64,000 nucleotides of DNA from a virus. The first letter of the stretch is position 1. Each line of letters starts with the position of its first letter. The position numbers were made by a program, and so were the translations under genes. The stretch is from positions 1 to 64,000 of the IMG/VR virus record IMGVR_UViG_3300037189_018318. One strand, written 5' to 3'. Of this stretch, positions 9,161 to 17,621 are shown one piece after another. Under the pieces are notes generated by a model. It saw only the letters and a list, made by a program, of their open reading frames with translations. It did not search any database and was not told the origin of the DNA.

Positions 9161-9520
9161 ATGAATAGAAATTCTTTTTCCAATTTACCAAAAATTTCTT
9201 TATATAGTTATGAAAATTTTTTCAATATCTATACAGATATTTCTACTAATAAAAATTTTTATAATTTGTTGGCTTCTATCAACATATCTCCTTCTAATAA
9301 CGAAAAAATACAGACTTCTTATGTTGTTACAGAACCAGACACATGGATTTCTATATCCTATAAATTTTATAATACTATAGATTTGTGGTGGTTAGTTTGT
9401 GCTTATAATCAAATACAAAATCCAACAAAAATGCCAGAACCTGGCACTAAATTAAATTTATTAAAAACTGAATATGTAAGCACTGTATTATCAGTATTAA
9501 ATAAACAACTCATTCAATAA
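9161..9520 (+). CDS. LysM-like baseplate wedge protein (gp53-like)
   Basis: This 119-residue protein has a short N-terminal segment (SLYSYENFFNIYTDIS). A LysM-like core follows at about residues 50-105: YVVTEPDTWISISYKFYNTI, then DLWWLVCAYNQIQNP and PEPGTKLNL. T4 gp53 has a LysM-like domain that clamps neighbouring baseplate wedges, and this pattern (W..IS..FY...DLWW.I...N) is typical of it. The protein is shorter than T4 gp53 (196 aa), mostly at the N-terminus. The gene ends 11 bases inside a convergent minus-strand gene. Confidence 0.72.
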   Translation: MNRNSFSNLPKISLYSYENFFNIYTDISTNKNFYNLLASINISPSNNEKIQTSYVVTEPDTWISISYKFYNTIDLWWLVCAYNQIQNPTKMPEPGTKLNLLKTEYVSTVLSVLNKQLIQ

Positions 9521-9920
9521 ATTTTTTTATATCAAAAAAGAATCTTACAGTACTATAATTTCCACTCATTTCTAATATAGAATAACAATAAATTTGATTT
9601 TTTATTTTGAAATAATAAGGATCTGGAAACAAATCATCAAATAATTCTAACTCAAAATATACATCTAAATTTTCGTCTAAGAATTTTATAACTTCTTCTT
9701 CTTTTATATCCTCTAGAACAGATTGATCTAATTCTGCTAATTTATCTTGAAATTTATTCCAAGTACCTTCTTTATTGCTGTGGTTTAAAAGAAAAATGGG
9801 ATATTTGTTTTTAAGATTAAATACTTTACTATCAACGGATAAAAAAGAATATTCTTCCGGTGTTTGTTCTAAAACCTTGAGGTATTTGGCGGAGTTATAT
9901 CCTTTCTTTTTAGGTTTCAC
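9510..9920 (-). CDS. hypothetical acidic protein inside the late block
   Basis: I do not recognise this protein. The frame is open from 10037, but the terminase start at 9940 makes a downstream start likely. GTG at 9920 gives about 136 residues beginning VKPKKKGYNSAKYLKVLEQ. There is no in-frame ATG before the last 30 residues, so the start is uncertain. The sequence is acidic and looks like a real protein, with DIKEEEVIKFLDENLDVYF near the middle. The plus strand has no alternative gene across this 420-base stretch. It converges on the gp53-like gene with an 11-base overlap and diverges from the terminase with only 19 bases between starts. Confidence 0.5.
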   Translation of the reverse strand: MKPKKKGYNSAKYLKVLEQTPEEYSFLSVDSKVFNLKNKYPIFLLNHSNKEGTWNKFQDKLAELDQSVLEDIKEEEVIKFLDENLDVYFELELFDDLFPDPYYFKIKNQIYCYSILEMSGNYSTVRFFFDIKKFIE

Positions 9921-9939
9921 CTCTAAATATTTATAATAA

Positions 9940-11826
9940 ATGGCTAGAAGATCAAAAGACGAAGAAGATGATGATGACAATTTAGAAAATCTTTCTTTAG
10001 ATGAAATAGAAAATGATGATATATTAGTAGACGGCAAATATTTTCAGGGTAATGAAAATATTCTTCGTCAAAATGCTACGTTTAAATGGACAGAAGAAAT
10101 GATAGCAGAGTTAAAACTCTGTACAAAAAGTATTTTACATTTTGCCGAAGCTCACTTTTTTATTACAACGGAAGAAGGCAAACGCCGTATAGAATTGTAT
10201 AAATATCAAAAAAAATTATTAAAAGCCTTTAAAGCAAATAGATTTAATGTAGTATTATCTAGTCGTCAAAGCGGTAAAACAACCACTATTACCATATATG
10301 CTTTATGGTTAGTATGCTTTCAAAAAGATAAAAGAGTTACAATTGTAGCTAACAAAGAATCTACAGCTAAAGAAATTTTCGCTAGAATTAAAATGGCTTA
10401 TGAACAATTACCAATTTATCTTAAACCAAACGTTAAGTCTTGGAGAAAAGATGGATTTGTTCTTGGTAATGATTCTGCTATAACCGTTAGTACAACATCA
10501 TCTTCCGGTCCTCGTGGTACTACTAGTAATCTTTTGATTATAGATGAAATGGCTCACTGCCCATCAGAATTGATGAAAGAACTTTGGAGATCCGCTATTC
10601 CTATTATTTCTTCCATGAAGAAATCTCAAATTGTGGTTATTAGTACACCTAATGGAACTGATAATAAATTTTATGAGCTTGTAACTGATGCAGAAAAGAA
10701 GGATAGTGAATGGCATTTAGAAAGAGTAGAGTGGACAGATGTTCCTGGAAGAGACGAGGAATGGAAACGCAGAGAAATAGCCATGATGGGATCCGAGGAA
10801 GATTTCTTGCAAGAATATTGCAATATGTTTATTTTGCCTGGTAAGAGTGTAGTAGATACTTCTTATTTAGACGAATTAAAAGCTCAGGCTAAAGAACCTG
10901 TTTTAGTCAATGATGAAGGTGCATATAAAATATATGATTTGCCTAAACCAGGCAATCTTTATATTATAGGTGTAGACGTAGGAGAAGGTATAGGAAGATC
11001 TAATACTGTTGCACAAATTTTAGATGTAACAGATTTACAAAATATAAACCAGGTAGCGGTTTATGCAACTAGTACTATGTCTCCTTTTCTTTTTGGAACT
11101 AAATTAATGAGTATTCTCAATGATTGGGGACGTCCGCCTATTCTTATAGAGAACAACAATAATGGTCAGCAAGTATTAGATGTTCTTTGTCAAACTCATC
11201 AATACGAAAACGTAGTATCCTACCAATTTGAAGGTAATAGTAAACATTATGATACTTCTAAAAGATTGGGTATACATAATCATACCAATACAAGATATAA
11301 AGGTATAACAAATTTTAGATATTGGGTAGATAGTTTAAAAGTTGTTAAATTGAATGATTTAGATACTATTTTAGAACTTTATAATTTTATTAGATTACCT
11401 AATTTCACCTATAGTAAAAGAAGTGATAAAGATTTGGATGACAGAATATTTGGTTTAATTTGGGCCCTTTTTATATTAGACCCTTCTTTAGTATCTAGAT
11501 ATTTTGTATTATCAGAATTAGATGATCAAGGAAGGCCACAAAAAATACAAGCCCTGGTAGACAATAGTGATTATATTAAAAAAAGTCCTCTTTTAATAGG
11601 TGGATCTTATACTTTAGAAAAGAATAAGTATTCAACAAATCTACCTACCTTTATGACTTTTAAACAACAAAATAATCCAGCACTGGAAGACGAAGCAAGA
11701 AATTTGTGGGTGTGGTTACATACTCAAGCCGGAACAGAAAAAGACTTACTTAAAAATTCTTTAACAATAGATAATACTAAAGATAAGTCTTCTATAGAGG
11801 AATATAGACCTATTATATTATTTTAA
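9940..11826 (+). CDS. terminase large subunit (gp17-like)
   Basis: This 628-residue protein is the packaging motor ATPase and nuclease. The N-terminus (residues 5-35) is very acidic. The ATPase domain has a Walker A at residues 108-114 (SRQSGKT), a Walker B at 198-205 (LLIIDEMA) and a coupling motif STPNGT at 235-240. The nuclease domain begins with the metal-binding strand IIGVDVGEG (Asp346). It continues through ILIENNNNGQQVLDVL, and a late acidic motif DLDDRIFGLIWAL supplies further metal ligands. Length is like T4 gp17 (610 aa). The gene stands among tail genes; no small terminase subunit is recognised nearby. A TCTAAATA stretch 10 bases before the start could be a weak late box. Confidence 0.95.
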   Translation: MARRSKDEEDDDDNLENLSLDEIENDDILVDGKYFQGNENILRQNATFKWTEEMIAELKLCTKSILHFAEAHFFITTEEGKRRIELYKYQKKLLKAFKANRFNVVLSSRQSGKTTTITIYALWLVCFQKDKRVTIVANKESTAKEIFARIKMAYEQLPIYLKPNVKSWRKDGFVLGNDSAITVSTTSSSGPRGTTSNLLIIDEMAHCPSELMKELWRSAIPIISSMKKSQIVVISTPNGTDNKFYELVTDAEKKDSEWHLERVEWTDVPGRDEEWKRREIAMMGSEEDFLQEYCNMFILPGKSVVDTSYLDELKAQAKEPVLVNDEGAYKIYDLPKPGNLYIIGVDVGEGIGRSNTVAQILDVTDLQNINQVAVYATSTMSPFLFGTKLMSILNDWGRPPILIENNNNGQQVLDVLCQTHQYENVVSYQFEGNSKHYDTSKRLGIHNHTNTRYKGITNFRYWVDSLKVVKLNDLDTILELYNFIRLPNFTYSKRSDKDLDDRIFGLIWALFILDPSLVSRYFVLSELDDQGRPQKIQALVDNSDYIKKSPLLIGGSYTLEKNKYSTNLPTFMTFKQQNNPALEDEARNLWVWLHTQAGTEKDLLKNSLTIDNTKDKSSIEEYRPIILF

Positions 11827-11829
11827 TTT

Positions 11830-12429
11830 ATGTTACAGCCCATTTTAAATAGATCTCGTTCTGATAAATTTTTACTAATTTTGGATTTACCACCAGCATT
11901 AAAAGGTAAACAAGACAGTACATTACAGAGCGGTTATAATCCAGATCAAATTCAATTTACAGTTTATGGATCTCCTGTACCTAAAATTACTATACCAGAA
12001 ATAGAAATACCTTTTGGTGGACAATTTATAAAAGTATCTAGTGGATCTAGACCCTCATTCCCATCTTTGGATATCAAATTTTTGATTGACAATGGATATC
12101 AAAATTATTGGACTCTTTGGAATTGGTTAAATCTTTTTAATGATTCTAGAGAAGGCACATCCGATTTAAATGCAAATTTAAATCATCGCGATAAAAATAT
12201 TTTTTTAACAAATCCTTTAAGCAAATATACTTCCAATTTTAGCCTTTATGCTTTGGATGAATTTGATAAAAAGATTATTTCTTTTGATTATACTAATGCC
12301 TTTATTACGGGATTGAGCGAAATAAATTATTCCTATCAAGAGCCTTCAGAAATTACCTGTAATGCTACTTTTGTATATAATCAATTACAAGTTAATCTCT
12401 TGAAAGATGTTAATGTGTCTTCTTGTTAA
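11830..12429 (+). CDS. tail tube-fold baseplate protein
   Basis: This 199-residue protein starts 3 bases after the terminase stop. Its opening SRSDKFLLILDLPPAL, then VYGSPVPKITIPEIEIPFGG, FPSLDIKFLIDNGYQNYW and TLWNWLNLF follow the tail tube fold: two sheets, a P-x-I-x-I-P strand, and a D-N-x-Y-x-N-Y turn. It differs from the gp19-like protein at 2.8 kb and is probably a tube-to-baseplate adaptor (a gp54-type role) lying just upstream of the hub. Family membership is clear by eye; the precise role is inferred. Confidence 0.6.
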   Translation: MLQPILNRSRSDKFLLILDLPPALKGKQDSTLQSGYNPDQIQFTVYGSPVPKITIPEIEIPFGGQFIKVSSGSRPSFPSLDIKFLIDNGYQNYWTLWNWLNLFNDSREGTSDLNANLNHRDKNIFLTNPLSKYTSNFSLYALDEFDKKIISFDYTNAFITGLSEINYSYQEPSEITCNATFVYNQLQVNLLKDVNVSSC

Positions 12430-12431
12430 TT

Positions 12432-14096
12432 ATGGCTGTAGAAAATCCAGATTTTGTTCATCAAATAAATGGTCAATTTTATCATGTACAAATTTGGCTT
12501 CATAATGATTTGGAAGAATACAAACCTTTTTTAATTCATTTTAGTTATATACAAGAATTAATCATAGAAGAATCTTTAGTAGATTGGCCTAGTAGAGGTT
12601 CTATTACTTTAATAAATGACTTTGAGGTGTTTGAGAGAGGTGCTTTGTCTACGAATTCAAAAAATAAAACAAATAATGGAGGTACAGTAAAAGCTCCGTA
12701 TGTTTTTAGGACTGATGGACGCAATAAATTAGGTATTAAAATATACCCTATAAAAGGAGATCCTTTTAACACAGGTGTACCAGATATAGGAGATGATTTA
12801 ACACCTGCCTTATGGGAAATAAGTTTAGATGGTGCTATATATGATATTGAAGATTTGCCTACAAAGAATAATCATCAAAAAAAATTACGCAAATTATATT
12901 TTCACGATGAACGAAATCAAATTTTAAATGAAAGAAATTTAGAATGGTCTACTTCAAAATACGGACCAAACCAAGGTCAGATAGGGACTACAGATATTCA
13001 AAGAACAATGCCAGCTAATATGGCTATTCAATCTATATTACATGCGGCTGGCTCTAATAGTTCTAATCCCTTGATACCAGATTTGATGGTGGGATATGAT
13101 TATGATGGTTCTATAGATAAACCTAATGTAAAATTTGCAAATATAGATAATAATAATTGGGATACAGGACCCTCTTCTCCTCAAATTGATGATGGAGGTT
13201 GTAATGTTTTTTATACTTCACCTGCTCATCATTGTGCTAATGATGATATAGCATATATGATGAATAACGCTGTAGGACAAGATGGTAGTCCTGTGTTTTT
13301 AAGCTTTGGTAGATGGTCTGGTGATAAAACTTGGAAATTAATTTCTTTAGGCAAATATTTTCAAAAAGCTAGTGAAAATCAAATTGAAAAATTAATATTG
13401 GAAGACGGTATGGACGGCTCTACAACGCCTCCATATATTGCTAGGGCACCTAATGATGTAGGAACTGATATTAAAAATTTTCAATCTGGTATTGCTTCTC
13501 GTATCAGAAAATATTTCTTTGCACAAATGTCCCCAGAAGATGATGCTAGAATTAAGAATACACCTATATACAATTATAATTTTGCCAATTCTGAATTTAA
13601 CATTATATTTTCCGGAAAAAGTGATAGTATGAATTTGCCTAATAATAACGGAAATACGGCAGAAGGAGTATTTCAGAATTTAAATAATTTAGCTAAATCT
13701 GGATTATATGGATATCAACAGCCAGGTAGTGGGCAAATTCTTTTAAATTTAAATCAAACCAAACAAAAAGGTTTGATGACAACACCGTATTTTGAACCAC
13801 AGACATTTTTTCCAAAAATGAAAACTGGTTTACAAATGACTAGTGATAGTATTTTCTTAAATCAGGCTCTACATTTTAGAGCTCCTGGATTAACTTTTAG
13901 ATCGCCTGGAAAATTTGTCTTCGTTGATAGAACTACCTCTAGTGATAATAATCCCTTCGATGATAGATTTTGTGGACAATGGCTTATTCATAAAGTAACT
14001 CATAGATTTACCCAAGTCTCTTATCATACGGATGTAGTTTGTAATAAAATAGATGCCTTTTCTCAAATTTTTAATTCTTTTGGTTTAAAATTTTAG
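12432..14096 (+). CDS. baseplate hub protein (gp27-like)
   Basis: The product is 554 residues from the ATG at 12432, two bases after the upstream stop; a TTG three codons earlier is an unlikely start. It looks like the gp27/VgrG-type hub that forms the ring between tube and spike. The N-terminal half has QELIIEESLVDWPSRGSITL, matching the first hub barrel, which describes itself as a vector-like strand set. The C-terminus, APGLTFRSPGKFVFVDR, then FCGQWLIHKVTHRFTQVSYH and CNKIDAF, is the typical closing barrel of hub proteins (GxWxIxxVxHxF). A short Cys/His cluster (TSPAHHCANDD) near residue 260 is unexplained. Confidence 0.68.
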   Translation: MAVENPDFVHQINGQFYHVQIWLHNDLEEYKPFLIHFSYIQELIIEESLVDWPSRGSITLINDFEVFERGALSTNSKNKTNNGGTVKAPYVFRTDGRNKLGIKIYPIKGDPFNTGVPDIGDDLTPALWEISLDGAIYDIEDLPTKNNHQKKLRKLYFHDERNQILNERNLEWSTSKYGPNQGQIGTTDIQRTMPANMAIQSILHAAGSNSSNPLIPDLMVGYDYDGSIDKPNVKFANIDNNNWDTGPSSPQIDDGGCNVFYTSPAHHCANDDIAYMMNNAVGQDGSPVFLSFGRWSGDKTWKLISLGKYFQKASENQIEKLILEDGMDGSTTPPYIARAPNDVGTDIKNFQSGIASRIRKYFFAQMSPEDDARIKNTPIYNYNFANSEFNIIFSGKSDSMNLPNNNGNTAEGVFQNLNNLAKSGLYGYQQPGSGQILLNLNQTKQKGLMTTPYFEPQTFFPKMKTGLQMTSDSIFLNQALHFRAPGLTFRSPGKFVFVDRTTSSDNNPFDDRFCGQWLIHKVTHRFTQVSYHTDVVCNKIDAFSQIFNSFGLKF

Positions 14097-14097
14097 T

Positions 14098-14391
14098 ATG
14101 CTCAACAAAAATCATCTCCAGGAACATTTAAATAATTTCGCCAGAACTTCTACTTTTCCTAGTAAAGTACAAATGGCTAAAAATTTAGGTCAGAGTATTG
14201 TAAGAAACGTTCAAAGCGTCGCAGCTGGTAATCCATTAAATGTACCAGATTCATTAGCTCAAAATAGATTATCAATCTGTAATGGTTGTGAATTTTTTGA
14301 TAAAATATCTCAACGATGTTCTAAATGTGGATGTAAAATGGCTGTCAAGACTTATTTAAAAGCTGAAAAGTGTCCTATAGGTAAGTGGTAA
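14098..14391 (+). CDS. small zinc-ribbon protein
   Basis: This 97-residue protein has a helical N-terminal half (residues 1-60). The C-terminal ribbon has CNGCEFF, then CSKCGCKM and a final Cys near residue 93 (KCPIGKW). Two CxxC pairs strongly suggest one bound zinc. Small proteins with this ending are common in tail gene clusters of environmental T4-like phages, but their job is not known. It starts one base after the hub gene stop and ends 17 bases inside the convergent kinase gene. Confidence 0.7.
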   Translation: MLNKNHLQEHLNNFARTSTFPSKVQMAKNLGQSIVRNVQSVAAGNPLNVPDSLAQNRLSICNGCEFFDKISQRCSKCGCKMAVKTYLKAEKCPIGKW

Positions 14392-14974
14392 CATAAAAAT
14401 CTGATATTTCATAAGCAATTTTTTGAATTTCTTTTTTATAATCTTTTAAATTTTCATAGTCTGATGTATGAATTATTTTATCTGCCAATCCTTTAATAAT
14501 TTTATTATTATTTAATTCAAAATCATTAGCTGGTTTTAATCCTTCTCTTTCAATATAAAATAAAGTTCCCTTTACTTCATCTTTAAGCCACCAAACTTCA
14601 TCTTTAGGATATTCAATATATCTTATATCTGTAATAATAGATATATTATTCTTCATAAATCCTTTATTAGCGTTTAATTTTTCTATAAAATAGCGTCCTT
14701 TTGTAGTGTTTCTCATCAGTCTTCCATATTCTACAAACAAAGGTCTAAGCATTTTTTTCTCTTTGTCGTTGTGTGTATGAACACATAAACCAGTTTTAGA
14801 AAGAATTAAAGGCTGTAGATCTTTTCGTATACAATCACCTGCAATAGAAAATCTTTTTGCTTCTATATTATGTTTTTGTTTAAAAGCCTTTATAAGAGCT
14901 TCACATAAAGAATCTTTACCTGCTCTTGCATGACCAGACAAACCAATGGGAGGGTAAAATACGCTGTTTGCCAT
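14375..14974 (-). CDS. deoxynucleoside monophosphate kinase-like protein (T4 gp1-like)
   Basis: This 199-residue P-loop kinase candidate has the motif GHARAGKDS at residues 14-22, followed by a helix. A later segment, ISIITDIRYIEY, looks like the Walker B/substrate region seen in T4 gp1 dNMP kinase, where an Arg sits by the substrate. DNMP kinases phosphorylate dNMPs for DNA synthesis; T4 gp1 also accepts hydroxymethyl-dCMP. The base specificity here cannot be read. It is the only nucleotide-metabolism gene inside the virion block and is on the opposite strand. It diverges from a virion gene with a 24-base AT-rich gap. Confidence 0.62.
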   Translation of the reverse strand: MANSVFYPPIGLSGHARAGKDSLCEALIKAFKQKHNIEAKRFSIAGDCIRKDLQPLILSKTGLCVHTHNDKEKKMLRPLFVEYGRLMRNTTKGRYFIEKLNANKGFMKNNISIITDIRYIEYPKDEVWWLKDEVKGTLFYIEREGLKPANDFELNNNKIIKGLADKIIHTSDYENLKDYKKEIQKIAYEISDFYVTTYL

Positions 14975-14998
14975 AAGTTTTTATATAATATTATATTT

Positions 14999-16513
14999 AT
15001 GGCGGCTAATCAAGTCACAACTTTTACGTCTAAAACTCCTTTAAGTCAAGTTATTCAATCTACTGGGCAAAGGGGTAATATAACATTTACTTCTAATATA
15101 GATGCAACTAAGGGAATATTGCATAATTTAGAAATTGCTTCAGGTCTATTAATAGACCCCTCAAAGATAACTGCTTTTAGAAAGATTACTATAGATGCTT
15201 TTAAAATACATGGAGACAGTAATCAATATGCTGCAGAGTTGGATATTTTAGTAAATGGGCAAAAAGCTTTGGGTCATATTTGGGCAATCGATGCTACAGA
15301 TCCTTATATAATAGATAATACTCGATACAAGTCTTTTGTAAAGAGGATGTTTGAAAATCATTTTTTAGAAGAATTACAAAAAGTTACTCCAGCTGGTCAA
15401 CGAGGAGAATTGGTTACTGGTGGTTTATTGGGTATACATGCTTTATCAATGAACGGTATGGCATCTAATCCTATTACAGGTCCTAATTTACAAAATGATA
15501 GTTTATTAGGACAACTTTTAAATGATATACACCCTGGCATGGTAGATGGTATAGAAAATTTCTGTAATATTATTCGTACTAGATCCTATCTTACTATGCC
15601 TCCTTCTTCCTTTGGAAGTTTACAGACATTTCTTCACAAAGTACAAGGCGCTATTAGTAGTTTTATACAATCTCTTTATGATATATATCATGGAGTTTTA
15701 TTATATTTGCAAAGAATTGCTATAGTGATTAATGGTCTTTTGACTGCATTAAATCAATGGGTTTATGAATGGATTAATAAAAATATTCCTTTAGATTTAA
15801 TTTGTGCCATTTTAGGTGCTACACAGGCTATATTAGATGACGTTGCTTTCTTTGCACAATTGTTTGCTGGTGGTGATGGTTTGTTTAATGCTATAAATTC
15901 TGTACAAACTGTAATCAATTATGCTGCTAAAGGTTTAAGTTTCGCATATAATCCTATTTCTATTTTAAATTTAATTCCAGGAGTTAGTGATGTATTTGCG
16001 GCTTTAAATCAATTAGAATCAGATCCTCAAGCTTTCATGGGGTCTTTAATTTCTCACTTTGGGTTTTCTAAAGGTTTACAAGGAAGAGCTTTTCAAATAG
16101 CCAATGCCATCCTTTTACATTATGGTTTAGAGAGTCAATTAGGCCCGTTAGGTTCTGTGTTATTAAGTGCAGGAGTAGCTGGAAATAGTAGTCAATGGTA
16201 TAGAACAGGTAATACTGGTATTGGTAATTTTGGTAATATGGCTTATGGCAATGTTACGCCTAATCCAACTTATCTTGATCCGGATAACCCATTAGGTATT
16301 TTAGATATAAACAATAATCAATACTTTAATGCAGTGGGTACAGATCTGAGTAAATTTACAAACAATTTAAATGATATACCCGGAGCAGCAGGTGCAGCTG
16401 CCAATGAATTGAAAACTAATGTTGTAAATCTTTTTAATCCCAACGCTCCACAAACAGTTGCACCAGTGACTCCTACTCCAGTTACCGGTAATACAGCTGC
16501 TACAGCACAATAA
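14999..16513 (+). CDS. virion protein with hydrophobic middle, unknown
   Basis: I do not recognise this protein. The ATG at 14999 gives 504 residues beginning MAANQVTTFTSKTPL; an upstream TTG-type extension overlaps the kinase start and is rejected. Residues 40-150 look like a beta domain with KITIDAFKIHGDSNQYAAEL. The middle (about 220-350) is unusually rich in long hydrophobic helices (IYHGVLLYLQRIAIVINGLL) that could insert into membrane or pack as helical bundles. The C-terminus is Asn, Pro and Thr rich. It lies between hub and spike genes, so a baseplate or tail-tip role is likely. Confidence 0.55.
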   Translation: MAANQVTTFTSKTPLSQVIQSTGQRGNITFTSNIDATKGILHNLEIASGLLIDPSKITAFRKITIDAFKIHGDSNQYAAELDILVNGQKALGHIWAIDATDPYIIDNTRYKSFVKRMFENHFLEELQKVTPAGQRGELVTGGLLGIHALSMNGMASNPITGPNLQNDSLLGQLLNDIHPGMVDGIENFCNIIRTRSYLTMPPSSFGSLQTFLHKVQGAISSFIQSLYDIYHGVLLYLQRIAIVINGLLTALNQWVYEWINKNIPLDLICAILGATQAILDDVAFFAQLFAGGDGLFNAINSVQTVINYAAKGLSFAYNPISILNLIPGVSDVFAALNQLESDPQAFMGSLISHFGFSKGLQGRAFQIANAILLHYGLESQLGPLGSVLLSAGVAGNSSQWYRTGNTGIGNFGNMAYGNVTPNPTYLDPDNPLGILDINNNQYFNAVGTDLSKFTNNLNDIPGAAGAAANELKTNVVNLFNPNAPQTVAPVTPTPVTGNTAATAQ

Positions 16514-16519
16514 TCTATC

Positions 16520-17617
16520 ATGGAAAAAGTATACGGAATACATTTAGGACTTGTTATAAGTGATACTCAAGATCCTAATGGTAAAAATGGGTGTCAAATA
16601 TTTTTCCCTCATTTATCCAATGCTATGTTATCTCTTTTAAATGAAAAATCAACAGATTTAAAATTTAAAGATCCTAAAGATTTATACAGCAAAGATCCTA
16701 CTTTTATAGACCATTTAAAAACTGTTCTACCTTGGGCTGAATGTGCCGCACCTATATTTGGAGGTTCTAGTGGTCTTTGGAATTCATCTACTTCCCAAAC
16801 AGCTATTAATAGTGGATCTACTGTGTCTCCGTATAATAATGCTGATGTCACAAAACAATATCCCAATAGCAGTAATAATATGAATTTGGACGGAACCAAA
16901 CCAGCAACTGCTTCACCAGTTTCTGGCTCATCCAGAACATTAACCGCTACAAAATATAGCTTTGGTCCATCTGTAGGTGGTCCTGATACATCTGGAAGTG
17001 ATGATACAAATACAAATAAAGGTATAGGCGCTATAGGAGAACAAAAAATAATTTTAGGTCCGGGAGCTGCCGCGTCTAATGAATATCCTTTGGGTACGGT
17101 TTTATTAAATGCTAGCACTGGTGAAAAAATGGTAGTTGTTGACAGACCACGAAGTGATATAAAAGGTACTGTAGATGTTTGGCAAGATCCTTCACTTTAC
17201 AACAATGCTCCAACAGGACCATCAGATTTCCAAGTAGTGGGAAATGTTGACACCGCAAAATTATCTGATAATGCTAGTTTACAAGCTGCTATAGCTGATT
17301 TGCCTGGTAAAATAGTCGCTGGCGAGAGTGCCTCTTATTGGTTGAATCAAGGTACTGCTGCTATAGCAAGTGCTTCTGGAAGTGGATTTGCCCCTTCAAC
17401 GGAATCAAAAAATGCAAAAATGGTTATGATTCCTGATAGATCAAGAGCATTAGCCAAAGCATCTAATATAGGATTGCCAGGATCCCCTGTAGGAACCTTT
17501 TCCACACCTAATGCTGGTTCTAAAGTTTGGGCGTTCTTTTTAGGAGGAGATGTTCAAAGACCAGTTTATTTCGCTCAAGCAGTCAATAGTAGTGATATCG
17601 CTGCGTTAAATACTTAA
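16520..17617 (+). CDS. gp5-like baseplate hub OB-fold protein
   Basis: This 365-residue protein begins MEKVYGIHLGLVISDTQDPN with the OB-fold start (a strand, then DPNGKNGCQIFFP) seen in gp5 and VgrG proteins. The central 150 residues are Ser, Asn and Thr rich and probably flexible. The closing segment, SKVWAFFLGGDVQRPVYFA, is the last OB strands, where xPVYxA is typical. No lysozyme domain is present, unlike T4 gp5. It precedes the spike gene by 4 bases, so hub OB domain and spike may be split into separate proteins here. Confidence 0.65.
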   Translation: MEKVYGIHLGLVISDTQDPNGKNGCQIFFPHLSNAMLSLLNEKSTDLKFKDPKDLYSKDPTFIDHLKTVLPWAECAAPIFGGSSGLWNSSTSQTAINSGSTVSPYNNADVTKQYPNSSNNMNLDGTKPATASPVSGSSRTLTATKYSFGPSVGGPDTSGSDDTNTNKGIGAIGEQKIILGPGAAASNEYPLGTVLLNASTGEKMVVVDRPRSDIKGTVDVWQDPSLYNNAPTGPSDFQVVGNVDTAKLSDNASLQAAIADLPGKIVAGESASYWLNQGTAAIASASGSGFAPSTESKNAKMVMIPDRSRALAKASNIGLPGSPVGTFSTPNAGSKVWAFFLGGDVQRPVYFAQAVNSSDIAALNT

Positions 17618-17621
17618 TAAT

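Noticed and set aside
16609-17118. 169-residue reverse frame in the gp5-like gene
   Set aside because: It lies wholly in a good plus-strand gene and has no recognisable domain.
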